From: Flammeovirgaceae bacterium
GTDB taxonomy: Bacteria; Bacteroidota; Bacteroidia; Cytophagales; Cyclobacteriaceae
Assembly: GCA_016712035.1 (NCBI GenBank)
Contig: JADJRT010000022.1
Span: 1-54,839, forward strand
Direction: 5' to 3'
DNA: 54,839 nucleotides
Shown here: piece after piece, positions 33,121 through 43,169 of the stretch
How the letters are laid out: each line of letters opens with the position of its first letter
How positions within the stretch are numbered: position 1 is the first letter of the stretch
Made by a program: the position numbers and the translations under genes
The notes under the pieces: model-generated
What the model saw: the letters and a program-made list of their open reading frames with translations, nothing else
What the model was told of the DNA's origin: nothing
The model's database searches: none

Positions 33121-34354
33121 TTATTGATCAAGCAACTCCAGGTTTGCCCATTTAATGGATGCAACCTTAATATTCTTTTCTTTATCATCGGTCCAGGCAA
33201 AAACCAGTTTATCGGCAGCGCGCGTCATTTGCGGAAATCCACTAGACCTCGCACCCGAGCTATTGGCTACTTCAATTGACTTATCGATCGTTCCATCGTT
33301 ATGAACAACTCTTGCTTTTATACTAGTGCCTTCCATCCAACTTACAATAACCCGCTCCGCATCCAACATCACAAGATCTACCCGACCGATGGCTCCACCT
33401 TCATCCACCTGAATCGGACTATCAAAAGTTGCCCCACCATCAGCAGAGAAGGATACATTAACATGTGCTGAGTCACTCGCTGCTGTAAACCAGACAACCG
33501 CTAAATAATTTCCCTTACTGGAGATGCGCGGGCCATTAACCGGACAACCTGCAATCTTCCAGCGATCTTCGTGCACTGGTTGTGGTTTAGTCCATTCATT
33601 ATTAATAAATCGAACAATAGACATATCCCGAATTTCATCATCCGAGCGATCTCTATAAACAACAACAGGTCCATTGGATGTAATAGCAGCGGTAGTCTGA
33701 CAACAATCGCAGGTCCTATTATCAAGCTCCCACTCGTTAAGTCTGTTGCCGTTCATATCTATTATAGCAGCACGCAAACTCTGGCTCCGTGATGGCCATC
33801 ATGGTGATCCCCTTCCATACCCGCCATGCCTTCCATAACGGTATTCCTTCCATCTAACCACGTTACAAAAAAATTATCCCCATAAGGAAGGATGGTTACA
33901 AATCCATGCTCAGCTTCTTTATTATCAGTGTTAAGTAAAAATGGTTTGCTCCATTTTTTTCCATCCGATGATTGTACAAGAGCTACATCATAGGCGTAGG
34001 TACCTGTTCCGCTTCGCGCTAAATAATGAGCCAGATAATTATTGTTGTTAACCGCCAGCATGGGGTAATCAGCCCAATTCACAAACCACGAACTGCCCGA
34101 AGCAATCGTGGTTGGTTCAGTCCATTGATCATCTTCTAATCGTGAAAACTTAAAATAATTGAGTGTGTCCTTCTTTTCAATCCACGAAAGGTAGACCTGA
34201 TTATTCGCGTCCGTAAATAAAAATGGTTCAGCTGCAGGGGATGTCGCAGGACTATTTAGCGAATTGATGTTGATCCATTCGGAATTCGCTTTGCGATCCG
34301 TTGAGCAGCAATGCCAATCAACACACTACATAAAAAAAGAAGGAATCTATTCAT
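33121..34354 (-). CDS. Secreted sialidase-like beta-propeller with Met/His-rich loop and CDCC motif, frameshifted
   Basis: About 410 residues from ATG 34354, with a leader (MNRFLLFLCSVLIGIAAQ). Propeller-like blades appear as WININSLNSPATSPAAEPFL, NNQVYLSWIEKKDTLNYFKF, FVTWLDGRNT, and VSFSADGGATFDSPIQVDEG, the last an Asp-box. Two parts look metal-binding: a loop MEGMAGMEGDHHDGHHGAM and the cluster DNRTCDCCQTTAAIT. The frame changes near 34300 and again near 33770. The start overlaps the thioredoxin gene by 8 bp, so it belongs to the metal-resistance operon. A copper-binding role in the periplasm or outside is inferred from those residues and the operon. Confidence 0.7.
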
Positions 34355-34831
34355 TTGTGTCGATAATAGATTTAATCAATGTGTGACTTGCTTCATCATT
34401 CCACTCGCGATAACCAGCTGCAGCAAAGCGTAATTCACCTTGTCCGTTGAAAATGAAAGTAGTGGGCAATGCCTGAATATTCAGGGCTTCCAGATTTGTG
34501 GAATGTACATACTTAAATTCAAACGACTGTTTTTTTGCAAACTTTTCTATCTGCTCCAAACTTTCATTAGAGGCAAATAAAAAATACAAGGTTGATCTTT
34601 GAATTCAGCCATTGCCAATTCGATGGTTGGCATTTCCTGAAGACAAGGTCCGCACCAGGTAGCCCAAAAATTAATAAAGACAGTCTTCCCTTTATATTGA
34701 GATAAGTCAATCGCCATACCCGATAAGTCCGTCAAGGCAATATCTTCCATACCAATTTTATCAGAATCACTTTTTTTACCTGGCGTGCAGGCAGCAAAAG
34801 CAATACACAGCAAGAATATAATGCGCTTCAT
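34347..34831 (-). CDS. TlpA/ResA-type thioredoxin-fold lipoprotein, one frameshift
   Basis: About 161 residues. A lipoprotein signal (MKRIIFLLCIAFAACTPGKK, lipobox AFAAC) directs it to the periplasm. The thioredoxin fold begins at LSQYKGKTVFINFWATWCGP with the active site WCGPC. The cis-proline region is ALNIQALPTTFIFNGQGE. The frame changes near 34580. Proteins of this type reduce disulfides of cytochrome c or copper proteins. Its ATG is adjacent to the DUF3347 stop and it overlaps the propeller gene, so a role in keeping metal-binding cysteines reduced is plausible. Confidence 0.82.
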
Positions 34832-34832
34832 A

Positions 34833-35436
34833 TTAGTTTAATTTTTCTTCAACCGATCCGCAAGAAAGCATTTTATCTCCAAAATACGGATTGCGAATGG
34901 TAGCATTGTCGCTCAGCCAATAAGCACCTGAATTATTAAATGCCATGGGGCAGAATTCGTAGTAGGCTGTTGCTCCGCCAAGGCCATACGCTTTGATCGT
35001 TTTATACAGTTCATCTGATAAATTTTTAAAAGCCGAACGTTGAGCTTCAATTTCAGATTGACTTTGAATATCCTGTATTGCCTTCGTTAAATTTTGTTGA
35101 TACGTCATCCAATCATTATGCGCGGCATCAGTAATCAAGGTCATGTCTACTTTTTTCAGGGCCTGCCCAACCTTTTCAGCTTCTACTTTCACCTTAACGG
35201 CATCCGTTGCAACGAAAGCCTCTTTTAAACTAACATAACTCGCAAAGACTGCTCCCAATTGTTTTTGAAATTGTTCATCGACCACAAATTGAGGTGCGGC
35301 AACGGCAGATGCTTCTTCCACAACGGCCGTCTTGTTCCATAGGTTGTTCTTCCATTTTTTTTGTTCCACAATTGGTTAATGAAACCAACATTACGCCAGC
35401 CAAAATGAAAGTTGAAAGTTGTGATTTAATTTTCAT
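34833..35436 (-). CDS. DUF3347-domain periplasmic lipoprotein, one frameshift near the N-terminus
   Basis: About 200 residues. An ATG at 35436 gives a lipoprotein signal (MKIKSQLSTFILAGVMLVSL, then TNCG). An indel near 35340 joins it to the open frame KTAVVEEASAVAAPQF. The core is helical (LGAVFASYVSLKEAFVATDA). The C-terminal block EFCPMAFNNSGAYWLSDNAT followed by NPYFGDKMLSCGSV has Cys, Met and aromatic residues, the DUF3347 hallmark. The domain is often found fused to or next to CusB-type adaptors. It is likely a periplasmic metal-binding or regulatory partner of the efflux pump. Confidence 0.78.
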
Positions 35437-35462
35437 AATATATATAGTTAGAGTTTAAGTTA

Positions 35463-36669
35463 TTAATGTTTATGCATCGCTGAGGCACTCGAAGGATCCA
35501 TACCCCTCTTGAGCACCAGTTCGCTATATAACAGGTAGGCACCCGTAGCTACAACCTTTTCGCCTGCTGTAAGTCCCTCCGTTATTTCAATGGAATCAAA
35601 ATTTTCTATTCCGGTATGTACCGACCGGGGTGTAAATGTATTATGATCGGTTTCAACAAACACATGAGTCCCTCGGACGTCACGAATAACTGCATGGGTC
35701 GGGATGGTGATCGATTGTCGTACCGAATGCTTCAGTAATACTTGCGCGGATTGACCGGGCTTTACTTGTAAAGTTGGATTTTGCAAGGTTGCGCGAACAA
35801 GCACTACCTGGGTGCCGGCTCGAAACTCAGGACTTAAAAAGGTAACAGTTGCCTCAAGCGTTTTGTCCACACCTGTTACTTGTACAGTTATCTTGTCACC
35901 GCGCTTCAGATAGTTTACTTCGCTGGAATACAATTCAGCCTCAACCCAAAGTTGGGTGTTATTTTCAATTTTATAAAGCAGTGATCCTTCGCTCACATAG
36001 TTTCCTTCACCAACATTGATTTCCTTTATGATACCCGAAGCGGGTGATAAAAGTTATCCGGTCTTTCAGAGTTTAGCAGTTCAATCGGGAGATCTGTTCT
36101 TTGGACAATCCATAAAGCAGTAACTTCTTTTCGGAAGCTTCATAAAATGATTTGTAGCGTGATTCATTGGGTAGTCGCTTGTATTGAGCTTTCGCCAACA
36201 AATATTCTTTTTGAAGAGTTAGCAAATCTTCACTATATAATTCATACAACGCTTCTCCTTTCTCTACATCTCGGCCACTCTCCTTGAAATAAAGTTTTTC
36301 AACACGGCCTGCAATGCGAGCACTTACCGTTTCGGTAAAATCTTCGTTAATAGCCAGCCGTGCATTTATTGAAATGTTTTGACCTATCGATCCGATACCC
36401 ACTTCCTGAATAGTAACATTGGCCAACTTAATCTGCGTATCACTCAACATTAAATCCCAATTATCCTTCTTAGATGCAGTCTCCTTTTTCGGAACCAAAT
36501 CCATTCCACAAACCGGGCACTTGCCAGGCGTTTCAGCAATCACCGTAGGATGCATCGGGCACGTGTATTGCGTTGCTGCACTATGCGCATGCGCAATGTC
36601 TGAATCCACTTTTCCGGTGCAAGCCGATAAAAGATAGAACAGAAAAATATAGCCTTGTACCTTTTTCAT
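35463..36669 (-). CDS. Second CusB-type RND adaptor with N-terminal heavy-metal-binding domain, frameshifted
   Basis: About 400 residues. A leader (MKKVQGYIFLFYLLSACTGK) has a lipoprotein Cys. A metal-binding domain follows with YTCPMHP and CPVCGMDLV. Then come the adaptor barrel and hairpin (INARLAINEDFTETVSARIA, GRVEKLYFKESGRDVEKGEA, a helical hairpin at LLTLQKEYLLAKAQYKRLP). After indels near 36000-36070 it continues as SPASGIIKEINVGEGNYVSE, VEAELYSSEVNYLKRGD, and TIPTHAVIRDVRGTHVFVET. CusB proteins link the RND pump to the outer channel and hand over metal. It starts 1 bp after its paralogue ends. Confidence 0.82.
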
Positions 36670-36670
36670 A

Positions 36671-37983
36671 TCAGTTTGTCAATTTTACAAATCCCTCTCT
36701 GTCCACCAGATAATGAGCATCAATTGCTACTTCATCACCTGATGTAATGCCACTAATAATTTGAATTAAATCCTCACCCCTTAAACCTGATTTAACTTTT
36801 ATCGGTCTGAACTGATCTTTCTCTTTAATGAAAACGATCTGATCAATTCCAAGATCGAGCACGGCAGCTTTAGGAAGCCAAAGTGAACTTTTGTTGTTAA
36901 CCGTAATTGCGCCCTTTATCAACTGCCCTATCAACAACTTACTATTCCTGGTATATGATCGAATTGTCACAAAGTCGTTTGATTGCTCCGAAAAGGGTTC
37001 TACAAAATCTACCCTCACCTTCTCGCTTTCATTTTCAACAGCCAGAACAATTTCATCTCCTTTTTAATGTATTCAGCATCTGTCGATGAAAGTTGAAATT
37101 CAATCCAGGTGGCTGATGCGTTCACAATTTTAAAAAGAACCTGTCCGGCTGAAACATAACTCCCCTCTCTCGGTAAACTCGCAGAGGAAATATTATCCCT
37201 AGTAGGCTGGCTTGCACTAACCTCTGCATTCATTCCCATGCTCGATTTTTTTGTAGTGACTGTAGCATCTGCTGGTAAGGTCGGTGATTGATCATTCATA
37301 GTAACATACCCATCGTATGGGCTGTAGATCGAAAAGGTATTATATACTTGCTGATCTTTCATTAAGTCAGCTACCTGCCTTTCGGTTGCTCCTAAAAATT
37401 TCAATCTGCGAATAGCCCTTCAATGAGTGCTTTATTATCGGCATCATTCAGAATAAGAAACAAGAGTTCACGCTGGGCACTTATCAACTCAGGACTATAC
37501 ACCTCAGCTATCTTCATGCCTTTGGTTACCAGCTGAAAATTGTATTTCAAAAACACTTTCTCTAATCTACCACCAATGCGTGTTGGAATAGTATACATGC
37601 TACGTGTGTCGTAAGTAACAATTCCCAACAATTCTTTAACCACTGGAACAGATTTGTATTCACCGCGCACGGTCTTGATCGAGGCTGTTACAATTTTATT
37701 AGGTGATTTAATTAATTGACTCAATTCTTTTGTAATAGCAACTTCTTCGCCTGCCTGTGCTTTCGCACAAGATCCATTCCGCACACCGGACAACTACCGG
37801 GCTTATCAGCTACCACCGTCGGGTGCATAGGGCACGTATAGGTTTCTCCACTTGCAGCCTCATTAGAAGAACAAGAAGTCAAAGGGCAATCATGACGATA
37901 ATCAATAGTCCATGGCCTGTTAGCCATCGACTATTTAACCATCGACCATCGATAGAATTCCTATTTCTCAATTTCCTTCTCAT
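36671..37983 (-). CDS. First CusB-type RND adaptor with N-terminal heavy-metal-binding domain, several frameshifts
   Basis: About 435 residues across at least three indels. From ATG 37983 the leader reads WLTGHGLLIIVMIAL then LTSC after a one-base shift, a lipoprotein signal whose first part is encoded by a CCATCGA-type repeat. YTCPMHP and CPVCGMDLV form the metal-binding domain. The adaptor part has SMYTIPTRIGGRLEKVFLKY, AEVYSPELISAQRELLFLIL, a coiled-coil hairpin, SPYDGYVTM (lipoyl-like), and SLWLPKAAVLDLGIDQIVFI. Frame joins lie near 37780, 37400 and 37016. It lies 9 bp after the TolC-type gene. Confidence 0.8.
37924..37956. repeat. CCATCGA-type short repeat at the start of the first adaptor gene
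   Basis: CCATCGAC and related ATCGAC/ATCGAT units recur with about 8-20 nt spacing (CCATCGACTATTTAACCATC then GACCATCGATAG). They encode part of the adaptor leader peptide. Confidence 0.5.
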
Positions 37984-37992
37984 AGCTTACAA

Positions 37993-39226
37993 TCATTGAA
38001 TAGTAATCCTGCATTTTTCCAAATATTCCATTTGTGCCATGTTCAGAGCCTCCCAACCATCAATCACAATCGGCAATTGCTCACGATTCTCTTCATAGGA
38101 TAACATAAGGGTTTCATAATTTTTACGAAGTGCAGGAATGATTTTCAGTTCATAGTTTGATAATTGTTGTTGCATGCGCTTAAGCTGAGAGGCCATTCCC
38201 GAAATCATTCCCCTTGCTTCAAGCAAAATTCCGGCTTGTTCTCTCTTCATGGCTTCAATTTCATAATTCATCCCCGCCACTTCCGATTTATACATTTTAG
38301 AAGCCCAAGGCACAATCGGTATAGAAACCATAGCCATCAACGAGAATTGCATGGGCATATCGCCACGGGGTTGCATGTGTTCGTACCGGATTCGAAAATC
38401 AGGTTTAGCCTGCGAAGATTGAAGAATTTGGTTTTGGAGCATTACTTCTATCGATCGGTTGATTTGCTGCACATCACTCCTATTGGTTCTTAAAGATGCC
38501 GTGTCTTTCGCTATTTGATTTGGCTCAAATACTACTTGGGTTAGCGTATCGAGTTTAAAAACAGCATCCGGCTCCATATTCATTAACGCCTTCAACCGAT
38601 ATTCCTTCTCTGAAATTTCAGATTGTGTCATCAAGGTCATGTTCTGAACTTCGTATAACCTGCCTTCGGCTTTATAAATATTTCCCAAACTACCCTGATT
38701 GTAAGGGTAACGCAGTCGAGCCAATGCTAACATTAACTCCACTATCTGTTGATTCTCTTCTAATACACTCAATTTTCTGTTGAGCACCAGCCAATCATAG
38801 TATAAAGTTTTGGCTTCTGCCCGAAGCTTGTTGTATTGTATGGATCTGCCTTTTTCTTCTACGCTGGCACGGGAAGAAAAATAGTTCCGTTTAGCGTTCA
38901 GCTTAGCAGGATTAGGAATATCCTGTTCAATGTTAAACATGAACATTCCCTTATCCCGTTCATCCATCAACTTCCTGACCCGGATACGGATACCAATAAG
39001 GACCCGCTCCTACCATTGGTGCCATCCAACTTTTTGCGCCAGCTGTGTAGGTATTCATGGCGTTCACCCGCTGATCAAATTGCTGTAGCATAGGATTTTG
39101 CTGATCGATAGCTGATAGCACGCTGTCCAACGTGATCACCTGTGCATTCGCAAAATTTATTATACTAAGAACTATAATTGACAATTGACAATTGACAATT
39201 ATCCATTGCTTAATGCTTCGTTTCAT
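37993..39226 (-). CDS. TolC-family outer-membrane efflux channel (CusC-like), one frameshift
   Basis: About 411 residues. ATG 39226 gives a hydrophobic leader (QWIIVNCQLSIIVLSIINFA, cleaved near ANAQ), partly encoded by a TTGACAA tandem repeat. OEP-domain features follow: VITLDSVLSAIDQQNPMLQQ, long amphipathic helices (RAEAKTLYYDWLVLNRKLSV, then ELMLALARLRYPYNQGSLGN), the second repeat DFRIRYEHMQPRGDMPMQFS, and MAMVSIPIVPW. Indel near 38965. The channel spans the outer membrane and connects to the adaptors. It overlaps the CusA stop by 17 bp. Confidence 0.82.
39174..39203. repeat. Tandem TTGACAA repeat inside the TolC signal peptide
   Basis: TTGACAA repeats three times with a 7-bp period (TTGACAATTGACAATTGACA). 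The minus strand reads it as the hydrophobic core of the leader. Confidence 0.7.
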
Positions 39227-42200
39227 ACACTTCGATTTTTCCAAGTTTCTTTAATTCATATTCTTTGGCCATCAAAAAGATGAGTGGTGTAACCAATAAA
39301 ATGTGTGTACTGGAGGTAAGTACTCCGCCAATCATCGGCAGTACAATGGGTAGCATTACATCACTACCCACACCAGTTGACCACAGCACGGGGATAAGGC
39401 CAAACAGTGACACACACACAGTCATAATTTTTGGTCGTAAGCGTTTTGCTGCTCCGGCAACAACATATTCTTTCAACTCCTCATTCGAAATGGTTTCTCG
39501 CGAGTTGCCTTTTAGTTTTACCAATTGTTGCATGGCATCATTCAAATAAATCACCATTACCACACCCGTCTCAACAGCAATTCCAAAGAGCGCGATAAAC
39601 CCTACCGCAACGGCTACAGATAAATTCACACCATAGAAATAAACCAAGTAGGCTCCTCCAATCAAGGCAAAGGGCACCGTGATTAAACTTAAAAATGCTT
39701 CGCGAATAGATTTGAAAGCCAGATAAAGTGAAATGAAGATGATGAGCAGAACAATTGGTAAAACATAAAGCAACGTTTGCTTGCCACGAATCAGGTTTTC
39801 ATATTGGCCACTCCACTCCAGGTAATAACCATTTGGCAACACTCCCATCTCGGCATTTAACTTTTCAATAGCCTCGCTTACTGTAGTACCAAGATCCCGA
39901 TCGCGAACATTAAAGAGAACCGCTCCGCGGAGCATAGCATTTTCGCTGGTTATCATGGGTGGGCCATCTTCAAAATAAATATTGGCAACCGTTGAAAGGG
40001 GTACATTGCCGAGCGCTGGTGTTTTAAGCGGAATGCGTTTTAAGTTTTCAATGCTGTTTCGGTAATCTTGCCCCAGTCGCACACCAATGCTAAATCGTTG
40101 CCGGCCTTCAATAGTTTGGCCAATAGGAGAACCACCAATCGCTGACTCTACAATTATATTTACATCATCCACGGTTAATCCATAGCGACCTAACGCATCC
40201 CTATTGATATCCACCGTTAAATATTTTCCCCCCGTTATAGGGTCAACATATAAATCTCTAACCCCAGGAATATTTTCTAAAGATTTTTTTACCCGTTGCG
40301 AAAGCGAATAGATACTATCGAGATTTTGACCGTACACTTTTACCTCTACATCGGTGCGAATGCCCGTAGCCAACATGTTGATGCGATTGATGATAGGTTG
40401 TGTCCAGCCATTAACTACTCCGGGTATTTGCAGTTTAGCATCCAGTTCATTTACAATGTCCTTCTTTGTGATTCCAACCCGCCATTCCGTTTTAGGCTTT
40501 AGTAAGATGATTGTCTCAATCATCGAGATGGGTGCATTATCAGTAGCTGTGCTGGCGCGACCGGCTTTGCCTAATACCTTATCAACCTCGGGAACGTCTT
40601 TAATAATTTTGTCCTGCACCTGCAAAATGCGTTTACCTCTTCATTCGAAATATCCGGTAAGGTTACCGGCATAAACAGAATAGATTGTTCATCGAGTGGC
40701 GGCATAAATTCACTACCTAAACTCATGAGCAAAGGCACGCTAACCGCCAGGGCCAGAATATTTACTCCAATGGTTGTCTTTCTCCAGTTTAAACAAACTC
40801 GTATAATGGGTTCATAAATTTTCTCCAGAACGCGATTAATCGGATTGCGCTGTTCGCTTCGGAATTTCCCTTTCATCAGAAATGAAATAATAACCGGTGC
40901 CAGTGTAACTACCAGCAAAGCATCGACAATCAAAATAAACGTTTTGGTGTACGCGAGAGGATGAAATAGTTTTCCCTCCTGCCCCCTAAGCATAAACACC
41001 GGCAAAAAGGAAGTAATGATGATGATCGTTGAATAGAATACCCCACGCGAAACTTGTTTGCTCGACTTCTCAATAATATCAAGTCGCTCTTGCTCGGGTA
41101 TTGGCGTATAGTTTTTCTTAGTTGCCATTTGATGATTCTTTATTAAGTTCTTCAAACCGATGCGACAAATTCTTATATGAATTCTCAGCCATAATAATCC
41201 CATTATCCACTATCACACCAATCGCCAGCGCAATGCCGGTAAGCGACATGATGTTGGAGGAAACATCAAAGGCATTTAGAATAATGAAGCTGGTTGCAAT
41301 GGTAATTGGAATTTGAATGATGATGCTGACCGCACTCCGCCAATGGAATAAGAAAATGATTACAATCAACGAAACTACAATCATCTCTTCTATCAGCGTT
41401 GTTTTAATGGATGAAATAGATTCTTCAATCAGCTCACTCCGATCGTAAACAATATTAAACTTCATTCCTTGCGGAAATCCTTTGGCCACTTCTTCCATCT
41501 TCTTCTTTACTCGCGTAATCACCTCATCCGCATTTTCGCCATAACGCATCACCACAATCCCACCTACTACCTCACCCGTTCCGTCATAGTCAAAAATTCC
41601 CAGTCGCGATTCACCCGTCATTTGAACGGTAGCCATATCTCTGATTTTAATCGGCACCGTATTAATAGTAGTCACAGGAATATTTTCAATCTCTTCAATT
41701 GACTTTAGATAACCAGTTGTTTTAATGATGTACCCAATGTCATTGATTTCGAATTTGCGCCCACCCGCTTCATTATTGTTGGATCGAACTGCATTAATTA
41801 CTTCGGGTATCGAGAGGTTATAGTAATTGAGTCGGTTGGGATTTAGCGTTACCTGATATTGTTTTTGAAATCCACCGTAGGAAGCTATCTCACTAACACC
41901 TTGTACATTTTGTAAGGCAAACTTCACATACCAATCCTGGATAGCTCGTTGCTCACCAAGATCCATACCGGGTGCATCGAAAGTGTACCACAATACATGG
42001 CCCACGCCTGTTCCATCAGGACCCAACGTGGGCACTATTCCTTCCGGCAATAATCGACTGGCATAATTCAATCTCTCCAACACCCGTTCGCGCGCCCAAT
42101 AAATATCTGTATCATCATTAAAGATCACGTACACGAAACTCATTCCGAACATGGAGTTGGCGCGCACATACTTTACTTCGGGCATGCCTTGAAGATTAGT

Positions 42201-42410
42201 CACTAACGGATACGTAATCTGGTCTTCAATAATCTGCGGGCTGCGCCCCATCCACTCCGTGAAAACAATGACTTGATTTTCCGAAAGATCGGGGATGGCA
42301 TCGATTTTACTGGTTTGAACGGAGTGTAAGCCCCAACCAAAAAGGCCAGCCGCTATCAGCAGAATCAAAAAGCGATTGCGAAGTGAAAAGGAAATTAAAT
42401 TTTCGATCAT
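39210..42410 (-). CDS. CusA/CzcA-family heavy-metal RND efflux pump, two frameshifts
   Basis: About 1066 residues, normal for the inner-membrane pump. N-terminal TM1 (LISFSLRNRFLILLIAAGLF) leads to TSKIDAIPDLSENQVIVFTE and GRSPQIIEDQITYPLVTNLQ, the heavy-metal-efflux signature. Membrane parts include IALAIGVIVDNGIIMAENSY (TM4 region) and GFIALFGIAVETGVVMVIYL. Periplasmic docking sections such as DVEVKVYGQNLDSIYSLSQR lie between. Frames join near 41160 and 40610. It exports monovalent Cu/Ag or divalent metals by proton antiport; the neighbouring CopA and HMA genes favour copper or silver. It is the first of the gapless run of pump genes. Confidence 0.88.
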
Positions 42411-42494
42411 AGATAAATAGTATTAAGTAGAAAGACTGAAGCATTGAAATAATGCTTTAGCCAGTGCACGCGTGTGCAGACTTAATCTATTATC

Positions 42495-42900
42495 TTAAAT
42501 AAGAAAAGATTGAACTTGTATCGTTATGTCACGATCAATTAACGGTGGCGAGTAATGCAGAAATTGAAATTCTGCTGCAGTGTTTTGTGTTACTGAAATT
42601 GTTGCAATCAATGGTAATTCAACTACCCAAAATGCTTGCTGAAGTTGCAATGAAGTTGACTCGTGAGTCTTAAAAATTTTACCTTCAAAGGTAAGTTGAT
42701 CTTCTTTGCAGCAGGTTTTCTTTTTAACTATCTCTTGATGACAGGTTGGAGCAGGCTAACTCCATCGCACAAGCCTCTGCCTTTTTAATTACAGAAACAC
42801 TTTTACCCCCACAAGCGTGCATATTAACCGTGAAGCTGCTTGATGATACAAGCACCAGCAGGGCAAGCATAGATGAGAATATGGTCTTAATAAATTTCAT
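42495..42900 (-). CDS. HYC_CC_PP-like small secreted protein, one frameshift
   Basis: About 135 residues, rebuilt across an indel near 42745. The signal peptide MKFIKTIFSSMLALLVLVSS is followed by SFTVNMHACGGKSVSVIKKA, EACAMELAC, then in the next frame PTCHQEIVKKKTCCKEDQLT (CC), and finally EFQFLHYSPPLIDRDITIQV (PP, with RDI) before TAA 42495. The Cys arrangement and closing HYxPP-x-RDI resemble the HYC_CC_PP proteins that accompany metal-efflux genes in Bacteroidota. Direct metal binding by the His/Cys pairs is likely but not shown. It lies between the HMA chaperone and the CusA gene. Confidence 0.7.
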
Positions 42901-42951
42901 CAACATACAAATGTACAAGAATTTTATAAAATGCAACTAATCTGCACTTTA

Positions 42952-43158
42952 TCACACCTTCTCCCCCTTATAACCGGCTTTAGAAAGAGCTTCCTTAATA
43001 TTCAATTCGGTTGCATCCGTTTTAACGGTAAGTATGCGGTTTGGGTTTGTTAAATCGACCTCCCAGGCGCCCGCACCTACTGCTTCATCCATGTATGGCG
43101 TAATTTTTTCAACACATGCAGAACACTTCACGTTAGTTTTTAATTTTAAATCACTCAT
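42952..43158 (-). CDS. Small HMA-domain copper chaperone-like protein
   Basis: An intact 68-residue HMA domain: LKTNVKCSACVEKITPYMDE has the CxxC metal site as CSAC, followed by WEVDLTNPNRILTVKTDATE and IKEALSKAGYKGEKV, the beta-alpha-beta order of CopZ/Atx1. It should carry Cu(I) in the cytoplasm to CopA. It lies 11 bp after the CopA gene. Confidence 0.87.
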   Translation of the reverse strand: MSDLKLKTNVKCSACVEKITPYMDEAVGAGAWEVDLTNPNRILTVKTDATELNIKEALSKAGYKGEKV

Positions 43159-43169
43159 ACTATTATGTT

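Noticed and set aside
33121..34354. Genuine sialidase acting on glycans
   Set aside because: Only one weak Asp-box, no Arg triad seen, and the gene is coupled to metal-handling genes.
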